Shown here: piece after piece, positions 1-7,582 of the stretch
Numbering within the stretch: the first letter of the stretch is position 1
Layout of the letters: every line of letters starts with the position of its first letter
Assembly (NCBI GenBank): GCA_946480485.1
Contig: CAMLJW010000086.1
Span: 1-14,846, forward strand
Source of the DNA: an uncultured Streptomyces sp.
GTDB lineage: Bacteria > Actinomycetota > Actinomycetes > Streptomycetales > Streptomycetaceae
Length of the DNA: 14,846 bases
Direction: 5' to 3'
Made by a program: the position numbers and the translations under genes
Notes under the pieces: model-generated
The model's input: only the letters and a program-made list of their open reading frames with translations
Told to the model about the DNA's origin: nothing
Databases searched by the model: none

Positions 1-772
1 CGGAGACGATGGCGCCGGCGTGGCCCATCGTCTTGCCCTCGGGGGCGGTGAAGCCGGCGACGTAGCCGACGACCGGCTTCGTCACGTGGGCCTTGATGTA
101 GTCGGCCGCGCGCTCCTCGGCGTCGCCGCCGATCTCGCCGATCATCACGATCACGTCGGTCTCCGGGTCGGCCTCGAAGGCCTCCAGGCAGTCGATGTGC
201 GTCGTGCCGATGACGGGGTCGCCGCCGATGCCGACGGCCGACGAGAAGCCGATGTCCCGGAGCTCGTACATCATCTGGTAGGTCAGCGTGCCTGACTTCG
301 AGACCAGGCCGATACGGCCCGGCTTCGTGATGTCGCCCGGGATGATGCCGGCGTTCGACTGGCCGGGGGTGATCAGACCCGGGCAGTTCGGGCCGATGAT
401 CCGCGTCTTGTTGCCCTTCGACTTCGCGTACGCCCAGAAGGCCGCGGAGTCGTGGACGGCGATGCCCTCGGTGATGACGACCGCGAGCGGGATCTCGGCG
501 TCGATGGCCTCGACGACGGCGACCTTGGCGAAGGCCGGCGGCACGAAGAGGACGGATACGTTGGCACCCGTCTTCTCCATGGCCTCGGCGACCGTGCCGA
601 AGACGGGGATCTCGTTGCCGTCGATGTCGACGGAGGTGCCCGCCTTGCGCGGGTTCACACCGCCGACGATGTTCGTGCCGTCGGCCAGCATGAGCTTGGT
701 GTGCTTCATGCCCGTGGCACCGGTCATGCCCTGGACGATGACCTTGCTGTCCTTGTTGAGGAAGATAGCCAT
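1..772 (-). CDS. sucD: Succinyl-CoA synthetase (ADP-forming) alpha subunit, C-terminus cut by window edge
   Basis: Alpha subunit of the TCA-cycle enzyme that interconverts succinyl-CoA and succinate with formation of a nucleoside triphosphate; acts in the cytoplasm as a complex with SucC. Seen: the ATG at 772 opens [18 protein letters not shown], the usual N-terminus with the CoA-binding Rossmann fold. Further landmarks are IIGPNCPGL at about residues 125-133, SKSGTLTY at 158-165 and GHAGAIVS at 250-257, whose His251 is the residue that is phosphorylated in this family. About 257 codons are present of the usual 290 to 300, so only the end is missing, through the window boundary and not through damage. 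It lies 22 bp behind sucC on the same strand, with a purine-rich stretch (AAAGGACGAGGG) in the gap, and is surely co-transcribed with it. Identification is secure. Confidence 0.97.
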   Translation of the reverse strand, partial: MAIFLNKDSKVIVQGMTGATGMKHTKLMLADGTNIVGGVNPRKAGTSVDIDGNEIPVFGTVAEAMEKTGANVSVLFVPPAFAKVAVVEAIDAEIPLAVVITEGIAVHDSAAFWAYAKSKGNKTRIIGPNCPGLITPGQSNAGIIPGDITKPGRIGLVSKSGTLTYQMMYELRDIGFSSAVGIGGDPVIGTTHIDCLEAFEADPETDVIVMIGEIGGDAEERAADYIKAHVTKPVVGYVAGFTAPEGKTMGHAGAIVS

Positions 773-794
773 GGCTGTGGTGTTCCCTCGTCCT

Positions 795-1973
795 TTACTT
801 GGCCGCGGCCAGCTCGGCGGCCTTGTCGGCCGCGCCGTCCATGGTGTCCACGCGCTGCACGAGCGGGTGGTTGGCGTCCGACAGGATCTTGCGACCCAGG
901 TCCGCGTTGTTGCCGTCGAGGCGCACGACCAGGGGCTTGGTGACTTCCTCGCCCTTGTCGGCGAGCAGCCGCAGCGCCTGGACGATGCCGTTGGCGACTT
1001 CGTCGCAGGCGGTGATGCCGCCGAAGACGTTGACGAAGACCGACTTGACGGCCGGGTCGCCCAGGATGATCTCCAGGCCGTCCGCCATGACCTGCGCCGA
1101 AGCGCCGCCACCGATGTCGAGGAAGTTGGCGGGCTTCACGCCGCCGTGCGCCTCACCGGCGTACGCGACGACGTCGAGGGTGCTCATGACGAGACCCGCG
1201 CCGTTGCCGATGATGCCGACCTCGCCGTCGAGCTTGACGTAGTTGAGGTTCTTGGCCTTGGCGGCGGCCTCGAGCGGGTCCGCCGCGTCCTTGTCCTCGA
1301 GGGCCTCGTGCTCCGGCTGGCGGAAGTCGGCGTTGGCGTCCAGGGACACCTTGCCGTCGAGGGCCAGGATGTCGCCGGAGGCGACCTTGGCGAGCGGGTT
1401 GACCTCGACGAGGAGCGCGTCCTCGGCGACGAAGGTCTTCCACAGGGTCACCAGCACCTCGGCAACCTTCTCAGCGACCTCGGCCGGGAACTTCGCCTGG
1501 GCGACGATCTCACGGGCCTTCTCGATCGACACACCCTCGTTGGAGTCGACCGGGACCTTCGCGAGGGCCTCGGGGGTCTTCTCCGCGACCTCCTCGATAT
1601 CCATGCCGCCCTGGACGGACGCCATGGCGAGGAAGGTGCGGTTCGTACGGTCGAGAAGGTACGAGACGTAGTACTCCTCGAGGATCTCGGGGGCCGTCTC
1701 GGCGATCATCACCTTGTGGACCGTGTGGCCCTTGATGTCCATGCCGAGGATGTCCGTCGCACGGGCGACGGCCTCGTCCGGGGTGGCGGCCAGCTTCACG
1801 CCGCCGGCCTTGCCGCGGCCACCGACCTTGACCTGGGCCTTGACGACTGACTTGCCGCCAAGACGCTCGGTCGCCGCACGCGCCCCCTCAGGCGTGTCGA
1901 TGACTTCACCGGCCAGCACCGGTACACCGTGCTTGGCGAAGAGGTCCCTCGCCTGGTACTCGAACAGGTCCAC
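795..1973 (-). CDS. sucC: Succinyl-CoA synthetase (ADP-forming) beta subunit
   Basis: Nucleotide-binding and succinate-binding subunit of succinyl-CoA synthetase, partner of SucD. Seen: 392 residues against about 388 in E. coli. An ATP-grasp domain covers roughly residues 1-210, with the loop [10 protein letters not shown] at 51-60 and the metal-binding residues Asn192 (in VEVNPLA) and Asp206 (in LALDGK), spaced as in E. coli. The CoA-ligase half follows, with NFLDIGGGA at 283-291 and FVNVFGGI at 313-320. The start is a GTG at 1973 preceded by AGGGACGG a few bases upstream; MDLFEYQA is the normal N-terminus. It is the first gene of the sucCD operon. A Crp-type palindrome lies about 200 bp upstream. 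I did not find a convincing -35/-10 pair for it. Confidence 0.97.
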   Translation of the reverse strand: MDLFEYQARDLFAKHGVPVLAGEVIDTPEGARAATERLGGKSVVKAQVKVGGRGKAGGVKLAATPDEAVARATDILGMDIKGHTVHKVMIAETAPEILEEYYVSYLLDRTNRTFLAMASVQGGMDIEEVAEKTPEALAKVPVDSNEGVSIEKAREIVAQAKFPAEVAEKVAEVLVTLWKTFVAEDALLVEVNPLAKVASGDILALDGKVSLDANADFRQPEHEALEDKDAADPLEAAAKAKNLNYVKLDGEVGIIGNGAGLVMSTLDVVAYAGEAHGGVKPANFLDIGGGASAQVMADGLEIILGDPAVKSVFVNVFGGITACDEVANGIVQALRLLADKGEEVTKPLVVRLDGNNADLGRKILSDANHPLVQRVDTMDGAADKAAELAAAK

Positions 1974-2166
1974 GCGCGTCCGTCCCTATCAGTGATCTCG
2001 CCGCTCTGCGCTCTGCGGTCTGCTGTCTGCGTGGGCGTGCCGCGAGGGCAACGTGACTGCGCGGTCACAAGGAGGGCGTGGGCACGGTGGCCGGCACGCG
2101 GCATGTCCGTCTCGCAGGTTATCCCCGCCGACTGCGGGGTCGTAAATCGCAGATCACACCTGCGCG

Positions 2167-2180
2167 GTGATAACGGTCAC
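2167..2180. promoter_or_regulatory. Crp-like binding site upstream of sucC
   Basis: The 14-mer GTGATAACGGTCAC fits the Streptomyces Crp consensus as I recall it, GTG(N6)GNCAC, and is also GTGA-N6-TCAC as in E. coli Crp sites; the next base (A) extends the right half. It lies about 195 bp upstream of the sucC start and just beyond the icmB terminators, so sucCD is the likelier target. The match is seen; binding is inference. A 14-mer with seven fixed positions occurs by chance in a genome, so position is the main argument. Confidence 0.4.
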
Positions 2181-2196
2181 AGATTCTGTCCCGCCA

Positions 2197-2232
2197 GGGC
2201 CTCACCAGGCGGGGGTTGGCCTGGTGAGGCCC
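2197..2232. terminator. Strong hairpin terminator between icmB and sucC
   Basis: A perfect 14-bp inverted repeat (GGGCCTCACCAGGC at 2197-2210, complement at 2219-2232) with an 8-nt loop. It lies 80 bp beyond the icmB stop codon. There is no U-run, which is normal for Streptomyces terminators. It would insulate sucCD from icmB transcription and should work in either direction. Confidence 0.8.
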
Positions 2233-2239
2233 CTCGCCC

Positions 2240-2270
2240 CCCTGAGAGGCGCTCGACAAGCCCCTCAGGG
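2240..2270 (-). terminator. Second hairpin downstream of icmB
   Basis: CCCTGAG at 2240-2246 pairs with CTCAGGG at 2264-2270; after one mismatch, three more pairs form (2248-2250 with 2260-2262), leaving a 9-nt loop. It lies 41 bp beyond the icmB stop and would be the first of two consecutive terminators for that transcript. Confidence 0.6.
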
Positions 2271-2311
2271 ATGCAGGGCGGAAGGTCCCCACCTCGGACT
2301 CGGGCGGAGAC

Positions 2312-2728
2312 CTACGCCTCGGCTGGTTGCCGTACGTTCGCCCGTACCCAGGACACGATCGATGCCGTCGTCGCGCCGGGTGTGAAGATCTCAGCGACGC
2401 CCTTCTCCTTGAGAGGCGGGATGTCCGCCTCTGGGATGATGCCACCGCCGAAGACCTTGATGTCCTCGGCGTCGCGGTCCTTGAGGAGCTTGATGACGGC
2501 GGCGAAGAGCGTGTTGTGGGCGCCGGAGAGGATGGAGAGCCCGATCGCGTCGGCGTCCTCCTGGATCGCGGTGTCGACGATCTGTTCGGGCGTCTGGTGG
2601 AGGCCCGTGTAGATGACCTCCATGCCCGCGTCGCGCAGCGCCCGCGCGATCACCTTGGCCCCGCGATCATGGCCGTCGAGCCCCGGCTTGGCCACCACCA
2701 CGCGGATCGGACCGGCTGCCACACCCAT
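2312..2728 (-). CDS. icmB: Isobutyryl-CoA mutase small (cobalamin-binding) subunit
   Basis: Carries adenosylcobalamin for the mutase that interconverts isobutyryl-CoA and n-butyryl-CoA; in Streptomyces it works with the large subunit IcmA, which feeds butyrate units into polyketides and fatty acids. Seen: 138 residues forming a single B12-binding fold, with the base-off signature DGHDRG at residues 18-23 (His20 is the lower cobalt ligand), SIL at 65-67 and GGG at 94-96. The sequence closely resembles IcmB of S. cinnamonensis as I remember it. The start chosen is the ATG at 2728, preceded by GGAGG with 5-nt spacing; an in-frame ATG five codons earlier has no such site. There is no icmA in the window, which is usual because the two subunits are unlinked. 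The alternative, a lone methylmalonyl-CoA mutase B12 domain, is less likely given length and sequence. Confidence 0.9.
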   Translation of the reverse strand: MGVAAGPIRVVVAKPGLDGHDRGAKVIARALRDAGMEVIYTGLHQTPEQIVDTAIQEDADAIGLSILSGAHNTLFAAVIKLLKDRDAEDIKVFGGGIIPEADIPPLKEKGVAEIFTPGATTASIVSWVRANVRQPAEA

Positions 2729-2759
2729 CACTGCTGCCTCCATGAACCGACTACCCCGG

Positions 2760-2783
2760 TCTGCAGAGAACGATCTGCAGAGA
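2760..2783. repeat. Two direct copies of TCTGCAGAGA just upstream of icmB
   Basis: TCTGCAGAGA occurs at 2760-2769 and again at 2774-2783, a 14-bp period. The core TCTGCAGA is itself palindromic, so each copy is a possible half-turn operator site. It lies 32 to 55 bp upstream of the icmB start, where a regulator could act on icmB. The function is not known. Confidence 0.5.
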
Positions 2784-2885
2784 TCTGTTTGAACCTGTTG
2801 GGACCTGCCTCGACCGCAACGGCCTGTAAAACTGATAACACTCCGCGACGGCGACAGCGACTCGTCGAATCGATCTCGTCGGCTC

Positions 2886-2925
2886 GCCGCGGTCTCTTCT
2901 ACCTCGCCGCGTTCTCTTCTACCTC
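2886..2925. repeat. 20-bp tandem duplication
   Basis: Two adjacent 20-bp units, 2886-2905 and 2906-2925, identical except at the seventh base (G in the first, T in the second); both end TCTCTTCTACCTC. It lies in the gene-free region between icmB and the M23 gene. It looks like a recent slippage duplication; no function can be assigned. Confidence 0.85.
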
Positions 2926-3300
2926 AGGTATGCCCCAGCGGACAGGGACCCAGCACCGCCGCGGTCGGGGAAGTAAACGAACGTTATCGCCAGCATCCCG
3001 CAAGCGGCAGTTTCCCGGTGGAGACCGAGGGGCAAATCACACGAGGTTCATCGAAAACCGTTCCGTGTGCGCGCTGCTGCGACGTTCCCCCTTCCAGGAC
3101 GCCGGGCAGCATGTCGAGCCGCTCAACTCACCGTTGACCTGTGACTTACGCGGCCGAGCTGCTCGGTCGACACAGCCTCCGAACGCCCCCAAGACCCTTT
3201 CCGTTCGAACGCTCATCGAACGCCGGGCCAAAGCCGCGTCCACAGTCCGCCGAAAGGCTGCCGAATGCCCGTTTCCCGCCAGGGGGAAACCTGCCGAAGA

Positions 3301-3330
3301 TTGTCGCGTCCGCGTACTGCCGGGTACAGT
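3301..3330 (+). promoter_or_regulatory. Vegetative-type promoter of the M23 peptidase gene
   Basis: TTGTCG (3301-3306) and TACAGT (3325-3330) are separated by 18 bp, a good fit to the major-sigma (HrdB) pattern TTGACN / TANNNT. Transcription would begin near 3337, about 42 nt before the GTG start at 3379. This also excludes the earlier in-frame ATG at 3265. Confidence 0.55.
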
Positions 3331-3378
3331 CACGGCACTGCTCTGCCAGCCCCTGTCGTCGAGGCGAAAGAGAAGTTG

Positions 3379-4986
3379 GTGAACGACCGTCACCCGTCGG
3401 GGACCGCGTCTCCCCCGACTCCGGCTCCCGAAGCCACCTCGGCGCACTACGCGTCCCATGGCCAGCAGGGAGTCCGGTACGGCGACTTCACCAGGTATGA
3501 CGGACACTCCGCCGCCGGTTTCGACGCGACTGCCACCGGCGCCTACGACACGACGGGCGCCTACGCGACGACGACCTTCGAGACCGATCCCCTCTTCGGC
3601 GACCTGCCGGGCTGCGGCACGGATTCGTACGACACCACGCAGTGGTCCACCGGCACTCACGAGACGCTCGGCAGTCACCAGACATTTGGCAGCCACCAGA
3701 CGCTGGATTACGACCCGTACGCGACCCAGCACCACTTCGCGTACGACACGGGCAGCCATGACGCGACCGGCATCTGGCCGGACACCGCCGGTTACCAGCA
3801 GCTCGCCGAGGTCCAGACACAGTTCCCCAGCCCCGAAGCCACCGGTCAGTGGGACGCGAACGCCTGGCGCCAGGCCGAGCCGTTCGACCAGGCCCAGCAG
3901 TGGAGCAGGCACACCGTCGACACGGGCGCGTACGACGCGACGGCATGGAACTTGGACGGCGGCGGCGACCACCAGCACGAGTCCTACGACCAGCAGGCCA
4001 CAGCGACCTTCGAGCAGGTCGGGTACGACGAACCGGCCGCCGTGGAGGGCGAGTTCACCCCCTGCGCCGCCCCGGTTCCCGACCCTCGTGCCAGCGCCGA
4101 TGCCGACCCGCGCACCGGCACCGGCACTCACGAAGATTTCCCGCCCCTCGACGACGCCGAAGAGATCAGCCCCGTCGCCACCACCATCGCCGGCCCGCCC
4201 CCACGCTCGGCGTCCCCAGCACCGGGGCGCGGCGCATCCCGTGGAGCCGCCCGCTCCCGTCGTCGCACCCCGCCCAAACGTTCCGCGCTGCTGACAGTCG
4301 CCGTGCCCTCCGCGTGTGTGATGGGTGTGGCCGGGATCGCGGCCGCGTCCGTGAGCGTGGGGAGCGGGGACGAGGCCAAGGAGACGACGGCTGCGCCCGA
4401 TACGAGTGCCGTGAAGCCGTCGGCCGCCAACAACAAACTGGACACACAGCTCGAGAACCTCTCCGCGGAAGCGAACGACTTCGCCGACCGCGCGAGCCGT
4501 ACACAGGAACGGATCGACCTCAAGGCCCAGCAGGAGTCCGAGAAGAAGAGGGCGGCGGCGGAGGCGGCCCGCAAGGAGCGGCTGCGTCCGAAGTTCGCGC
4601 TGCCGGTCGCGCAGAAGGGACTCAGCGCCTACTTCGGCCAGTCCGGCATCAACTGGATGTCCGTGCACACCGGCATAGACTTCCCCGTCTCGTACGGCAC
4701 GACGGTGATGGCGGCGACCGACGGCACGGTCCGTACGGAGTGGAACAGCGCGTACGGGAATATGGCGATCGTTACGGCCAAGGACGGTACGGAAACGTGG
4801 TATTGCCACCTCTCCAGCTACAAGGTCGCATCCGGGACCGTCGTGAAGGCCGGTGACCCGATCGCGTTCTCCGGCAACTCCGGCAACTCGACCGGCCCGC
4901 ACCTCCACTTCGAGGTGCGCCCGGGCGGCGGCTCGGCGATCGACCCGCTGCCGTGGCTGCGCAGCCATGGCATGAACCCGACGTAA
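3379..4986 (+). CDS. Membrane-anchored M23 family metallopeptidase with long disordered N-terminal region
   Basis: Predicted zinc endopeptidase that cuts peptidoglycan cross-bridges outside the cell. With the GTG start at 3379 the protein has 535 residues. Residues 1-300 are low-complexity, rich in Asp, Thr, Tyr, His, Gln and Gly, with loose repeats such as DTGAYDATA and DTGSHDATG. A basic stretch (RSRRRTPPKR) then precedes one hydrophobic helix at about 302-330, so the first 300 residues should stay in the cytoplasm. A charged coiled coil follows (about 355-405), then the M23 domain (about 415-525) with HTGIDF (His430, Asp434) and HLHFE (His508 to Glu512), so the zinc ligands are intact. The start was chosen because a promoter lies between it and the ATG at 3265; its ribosome-binding site (AAAGAGAAG) is modest. 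It is monocistronic and convergent with pcrA. Whether it cuts peptidoglycan or only activates a partner is unknown. Confidence 0.88.
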   Translation: MNDRHPSGTASPPTPAPEATSAHYASHGQQGVRYGDFTRYDGHSAAGFDATATGAYDTTGAYATTTFETDPLFGDLPGCGTDSYDTTQWSTGTHETLGSHQTFGSHQTLDYDPYATQHHFAYDTGSHDATGIWPDTAGYQQLAEVQTQFPSPEATGQWDANAWRQAEPFDQAQQWSRHTVDTGAYDATAWNLDGGGDHQHESYDQQATATFEQVGYDEPAAVEGEFTPCAAPVPDPRASADADPRTGTGTHEDFPPLDDAEEISPVATTIAGPPPRSASPAPGRGASRGAARSRRRTPPKRSALLTVAVPSACVMGVAGIAAASVSVGSGDEAKETTAAPDTSAVKPSAANNKLDTQLENLSAEANDFADRASRTQERIDLKAQQESEKKRAAAEAARKERLRPKFALPVAQKGLSAYFGQSGINWMSVHTGIDFPVSYGTTVMAATDGTVRTEWNSAYGNMAIVTAKDGTETWYCHLSSYKVASGTVVKAGDPIAFSGNSGNSTGPHLHFEVRPGGGSAIDPLPWLRSHGMNPT

Positions 4987-5013
4987 GCGAACCCTCTGCT
5001 GCGGTGGGCGTCC

Positions 5014-5033
5014 CTGGGGGCGCCTACCCCCAG
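5014..5033 (+). terminator. Hairpin downstream of the M23 peptidase gene
   Basis: CTGGGGG (5014-5020) and CCCCCAG (5027-5033) form a perfect 7-bp stem with a 6-nt loop, 27 bp after the stop codon at 4986. It is a plausible terminator for the plus-strand gene. Confidence 0.6.
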
Positions 5034-5054
5034 ATACCCGCATCGGCCTGAACG

Positions 5055-5079
5055 GCCCGTCCTCAAACGCCGGACAGGC
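5055..5079. repeat. Streptomyces dispersed intergenic repeat, hairpin-forming
   Basis: The stretch containing CGTCCTCAAACGCCGGAC matches a short repeat that I recall seeing in many intergenic positions of Streptomyces chromosomes. Here it folds as GCC-C-GTCC (5055-5062) against GGAC-A-GGC (5072-5079), eight pairs with one mismatch and a 9-nt loop. It sits between convergent M23 and pcrA genes, where it would serve as a two-way terminator. The family assignment is from memory and would need a genome-wide count. Confidence 0.55.
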
Positions 5080-5119
5080 TGTCTGGTCGGGACTTTCAAA
5101 ACGCCCCCTCAATCTGAAA

Positions 5120-7567
5120 CTAAAGCTTCTCCACCGGCGCGTACCTCAGAAGAAGTCGCTTCGGCTTCGTGTCGCCGAAGTCGATCGTCGCCTCCGCGTT
5201 CGTCCCCGTGCCCTTCACGCCGACCACCGTGCCGAGCCCGAACTGGTCGTGTGTGACCCGGTCCCCCACCACCAGCGACACCACCGGCTTCTCGGTGGCG
5301 CCGCCCCGCCGCGTCGCGAAGCCGGACGCGCCCGAGGCCGCAGACCGGGAGGAGGACAGAGAGGCCACCACACCCGCGGCCGGGCCGGAGGACACCGCCC
5401 CCATGGACCCGGTCCGCTTCCACTTCAGATGCGTGTCCGGGATCTCCTCCAGGAAGCGGGACGGCGGGTTGTAGGAGGGCTGCCCCCAGGCGCTCCGCAT
5501 CGAAGACCGCGTCAGATACAGCCGCTCCCGCGCGCGTGTGATGCCGACGTACGCGAGCCGCCGCTCCTCCTCCAGTTCCTTGGTCTGGCCGAGCGCGCGC
5601 ATGTGCGGGAAGACGCCGTCCTCCATGCCGGTCAGGAACACCACAGGGAATTCGAGGCCCTTGGCGGTGTGGAGGGTCATGAGGGTGATGACTCCGGACC
5701 CGTCCTCCTCCTCGTCCGGGATCTGGTCGGAGTCGGCGACGAGCGCGACCCGCTCCAGGAATTCGGAGAGCCCGCCCGACGCCTCACCCTCACCGGCGTC
5801 CTGCTCGAACTCCAGGGCTACGGCGGCGAGTTCCTGAAGGTTCTCGATACGGGTCTCGTCCTGCGGGTCCGTGGACGCCTGCAACTCGGCCAGGTAACCG
5901 GTCCGTTCGAGCACCGCCTCCAGGACCGTGGCAGGGCCGGCGCCCGACTCGACGATGGTCCGCAGGTCCTCCATGAGCGTGTTGAACCGCTTGACGGCGT
6001 TCGTGGAACGGGCGGCCATGCCGTACGCCTCGTCGACGCGCCGCAACGCCTGCGCGAAGCTGGTCTTCTCGCGCGACGCGAGCGCGTCGATCATCGCCTC
6101 GGCGCGCTCGCCGATGCCGCGCTTGGGTACGTTCAGGATGCGGCGCAGGGGGACGGAGTCCTCGGGGTTGGACAGGACCCTCAAGTAGGCGAGGACGTCA
6201 CGGACTTCCTTGCGCTCGTAGAAGCGGACGCCGCCGACGACCTTGTAGGGCAGGCCGACACGGATGAAGACCTCTTCGAAGACACGGGACTGCGCGTTCG
6301 TACGGTAGAAGACGGCGACTTCGCCCGCCTTCGCGTCACCGGCGTCCGTCAGCCGGTCGATTTCGTCGGCGATGAACTGCGCCTCGTCGTGCTCCGTGTC
6401 GGCGACGTAACCGGTGATCTGCGCGCCCGCGCCCGCGTTGGTCCACAGGTTCTTGGGGCGGCGGCTCTCGTTGCGCTCGATGACCGCGTTGGCGGCGCTC
6501 AGGATCGTCTGCGTGGAGCGGTAGTTCTGCTCCAGCAGGATCGTCGTCGCGTCCGGATAGTCCTCCTCGAACTGGAGGATGTTGCGAATGGTCGCGCCGC
6601 GGAAGGCGTAGATGGACTGGTCGGCGTCACCGACGACGCACAGCTCGCCGGGGTCGTCGACAGCGCCCACGAGTTCGCGTACGAGCGCGTACTGGGCGTG
6701 GTTCGTGTCCTGGTACTCGTCCACGAGGACGTGGCGGAAGCGGCGGCGGTAGTGCTCGGCGACGTCCGGGAAGGCGCGCAGAAGGTTGACCGTCGTCATG
6801 ATCAGGTCGTCGAAGTCCAGAGCGTTCGCCTCGCGCAGCCGCGACTGGTAGAGCGCGTACGCCTGGGCGAGGGTCTTCTCGAAACCATCGGCTGCCTGGT
6901 TCGCGAAGTCCTCCTCGTCGATCAGCTCGTTCTTCAGGTTCGAGATCTTGGCACTGAAGGACTTGGGCGGGAAGCGTTTCGGGTCGAGGTCCAGGTCGCG
7001 ACAGACCAGGGCCATGAGGCGCTTCGAGTCGGCGGCGTCGTAGATGGAGAACGACGAGGTGAAGCCGAGCTTCTTCGACTCTCTGCGCAGGATGCGGACG
7101 CACGCGCTGTGGAAGGTCATCACCCACATCGCGTTGGCGCGTGGGCCGACGAGGTGCTCGACGCGCTCCTTCATCTCGCCTGCGGCCTTGTTGGTGAAGG
7201 TGATCGCGAGGATCTGGCCCGAGTGCACGTTCCGCTCGCCGAGCAGGTACGCGATTCGATGCGTGAGCACACGGGTCTTGCCGGAGCCGGCGCCGGCCAC
7301 GATGAGCAGGGGGGAGCCACAGTGCACGACCGCCGCGCGCTGGTTGTCGTTCAGCCCGTCCAGGAGCGCGGCCGCGTCCACATGCGGCCGCGGGGCGCCG
7401 TCGCGGTAGTACGCGTCCCGGCTCGGCGGCACGTCGAAACAGCCGTCGAACAGGTCGTCCGGAACCGGCTCCGGCGCCTCGTCCTCGGGCGGCGGCGGGG
7501 GCTCTCCCTCGTGGGCCCGCGAAGGCCTGAGGTCCGCCAGGAAGCTGTCATCAAAGAGGCTGCTCAT
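5120..7567 (-). CDS. pcrA: ATP-dependent 3'-5' DNA helicase, UvrD/PcrA type
   Basis: Superfamily 1A helicase of DNA repair, removal of blocked replication intermediates and transcription-coupled repair. Seen: 815 residues with a complete motif set: GLNDNQRAAV (Q motif, 71-80), Walker A GAGSGKT at 92-98, AITFTNKAAGEMKER at 121-135, VDEYQDT (motif II) at 282-288, GDADQSIYAFRG at 313-324, QNYRST (motif IV) at 347-352, then TLHTAKGLEFP and YVGITRARERLYL (motifs V and VI). The last 49 residues (767-815, VGDRVTHDQFGLG onward) are the Tudor-like tail that binds RNA polymerase in PcrA proteins. The acidic, Pro-rich 70-residue N-terminal extension is usual in Streptomyces orthologues. The start at 7567 follows family convention; a -10 box ends only 9 nt before it, so the mRNA probably has almost no leader. 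Identification is secure. Confidence 0.96.
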   Translation of the reverse strand: MSSLFDDSFLADLRPSRAHEGEPPPPPEDEAPEPVPDDLFDGCFDVPPSRDAYYRDGAPRPHVDAAALLDGLNDNQRAAVVHCGSPLLIVAGAGSGKTRVLTHRIAYLLGERNVHSGQILAITFTNKAAGEMKERVEHLVGPRANAMWVMTFHSACVRILRRESKKLGFTSSFSIYDAADSKRLMALVCRDLDLDPKRFPPKSFSAKISNLKNELIDEEDFANQAADGFEKTLAQAYALYQSRLREANALDFDDLIMTTVNLLRAFPDVAEHYRRRFRHVLVDEYQDTNHAQYALVRELVGAVDDPGELCVVGDADQSIYAFRGATIRNILQFEEDYPDATTILLEQNYRSTQTILSAANAVIERNESRRPKNLWTNAGAGAQITGYVADTEHDEAQFIADEIDRLTDAGDAKAGEVAVFYRTNAQSRVFEEVFIRVGLPYKVVGGVRFYERKEVRDVLAYLRVLSNPEDSVPLRRILNVPKRGIGERAEAMIDALASREKTSFAQALRRVDEAYGMAARSTNAVKRFNTLMEDLRTIVESGAGPATVLEAVLERTGYLAELQASTDPQDETRIENLQELAAVALEFEQDAGEGEASGGLSEFLERVALVADSDQIPDEEEDGSGVITLMTLHTAKGLEFPVVFLTGMEDGVFPHMRALGQTKELEEERRLAYVGITRARERLYLTRSSMRSAWGQPSYNPPSRFLEEIPDTHLKWKRTGSMGAVSSGPAAGVVASLSSSRSAASGASGFATRRGGATEKPVVSLVVGDRVTHDQFGLGTVVGVKGTGTNAEATIDFGDTKPKRLLLRYAPVEKL

Positions 7568-7576
7568 CGCCTTCCG

Positions 7577-7582
7577 AGTCTA
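7577..7582 (-). promoter_or_regulatory. -10 box of pcrA (TAGACT)
   Basis: TAGACT on the minus strand equals the Streptomyces vegetative -10 consensus and ends 9 nt before the pcrA ATG, placing the transcription start about 3 nt upstream of the start codon. GGAAGG lies only 2 nt from the ATG, too close for a normal ribosome-binding site, which fits a near-leaderless mRNA. No good -35 box is visible. Confidence 0.45.

Larger units (their letters stand above)
2729..3300. other. Gene-free divergent region between icmB and the M23 peptidase gene
   Basis: About 570 bp without a credible coding region. The long frames through it lack Streptomyces third-position bias and are shadows. It holds two copies of TCTGCAGAGA (2760-2783), a 20-bp tandem duplication (2886-2925), an 8-bp stem with a 3-nt loop (CGGCCGAG at 3151-3158 with CTCGGTCG at 3162-3169, one G-U pair) and a 7-bp stem (GTTTCCC at 3271-3277 with GGGAAAC at 3284-3290). 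The icmB promoter must lie here on the minus strand, but I cannot place it with confidence. Confidence 0.6.

Noticed and set aside
288..1850. 520-codon plus-strand frame opposite sucCD
   Set aside because: Antisense shadow typical of high-GC DNA; the minus strand encodes clear SucC and SucD.
2053..2068. GTGAC-N6-GTCAC palindrome as a second Crp site upstream of sucC
   Set aside because: The spacing is 2 bp too long for the Crp consensus; listed only as a possible unrelated operator.
3265..3378. Upstream extension of the M23 peptidase from an ATG at 3265
   Set aside because: A good promoter (3301-3330) lies inside it, so the mRNA would start after this ATG; the GTG at 3379 is preferred.
3037..5112. 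691-codon minus-strand frame opposite the M23 gene
   Set aside because: Antisense shadow of the peptidase gene; its Arg/Val/Gly-rich product shows no domain, while the plus strand encodes an intact M23 domain.
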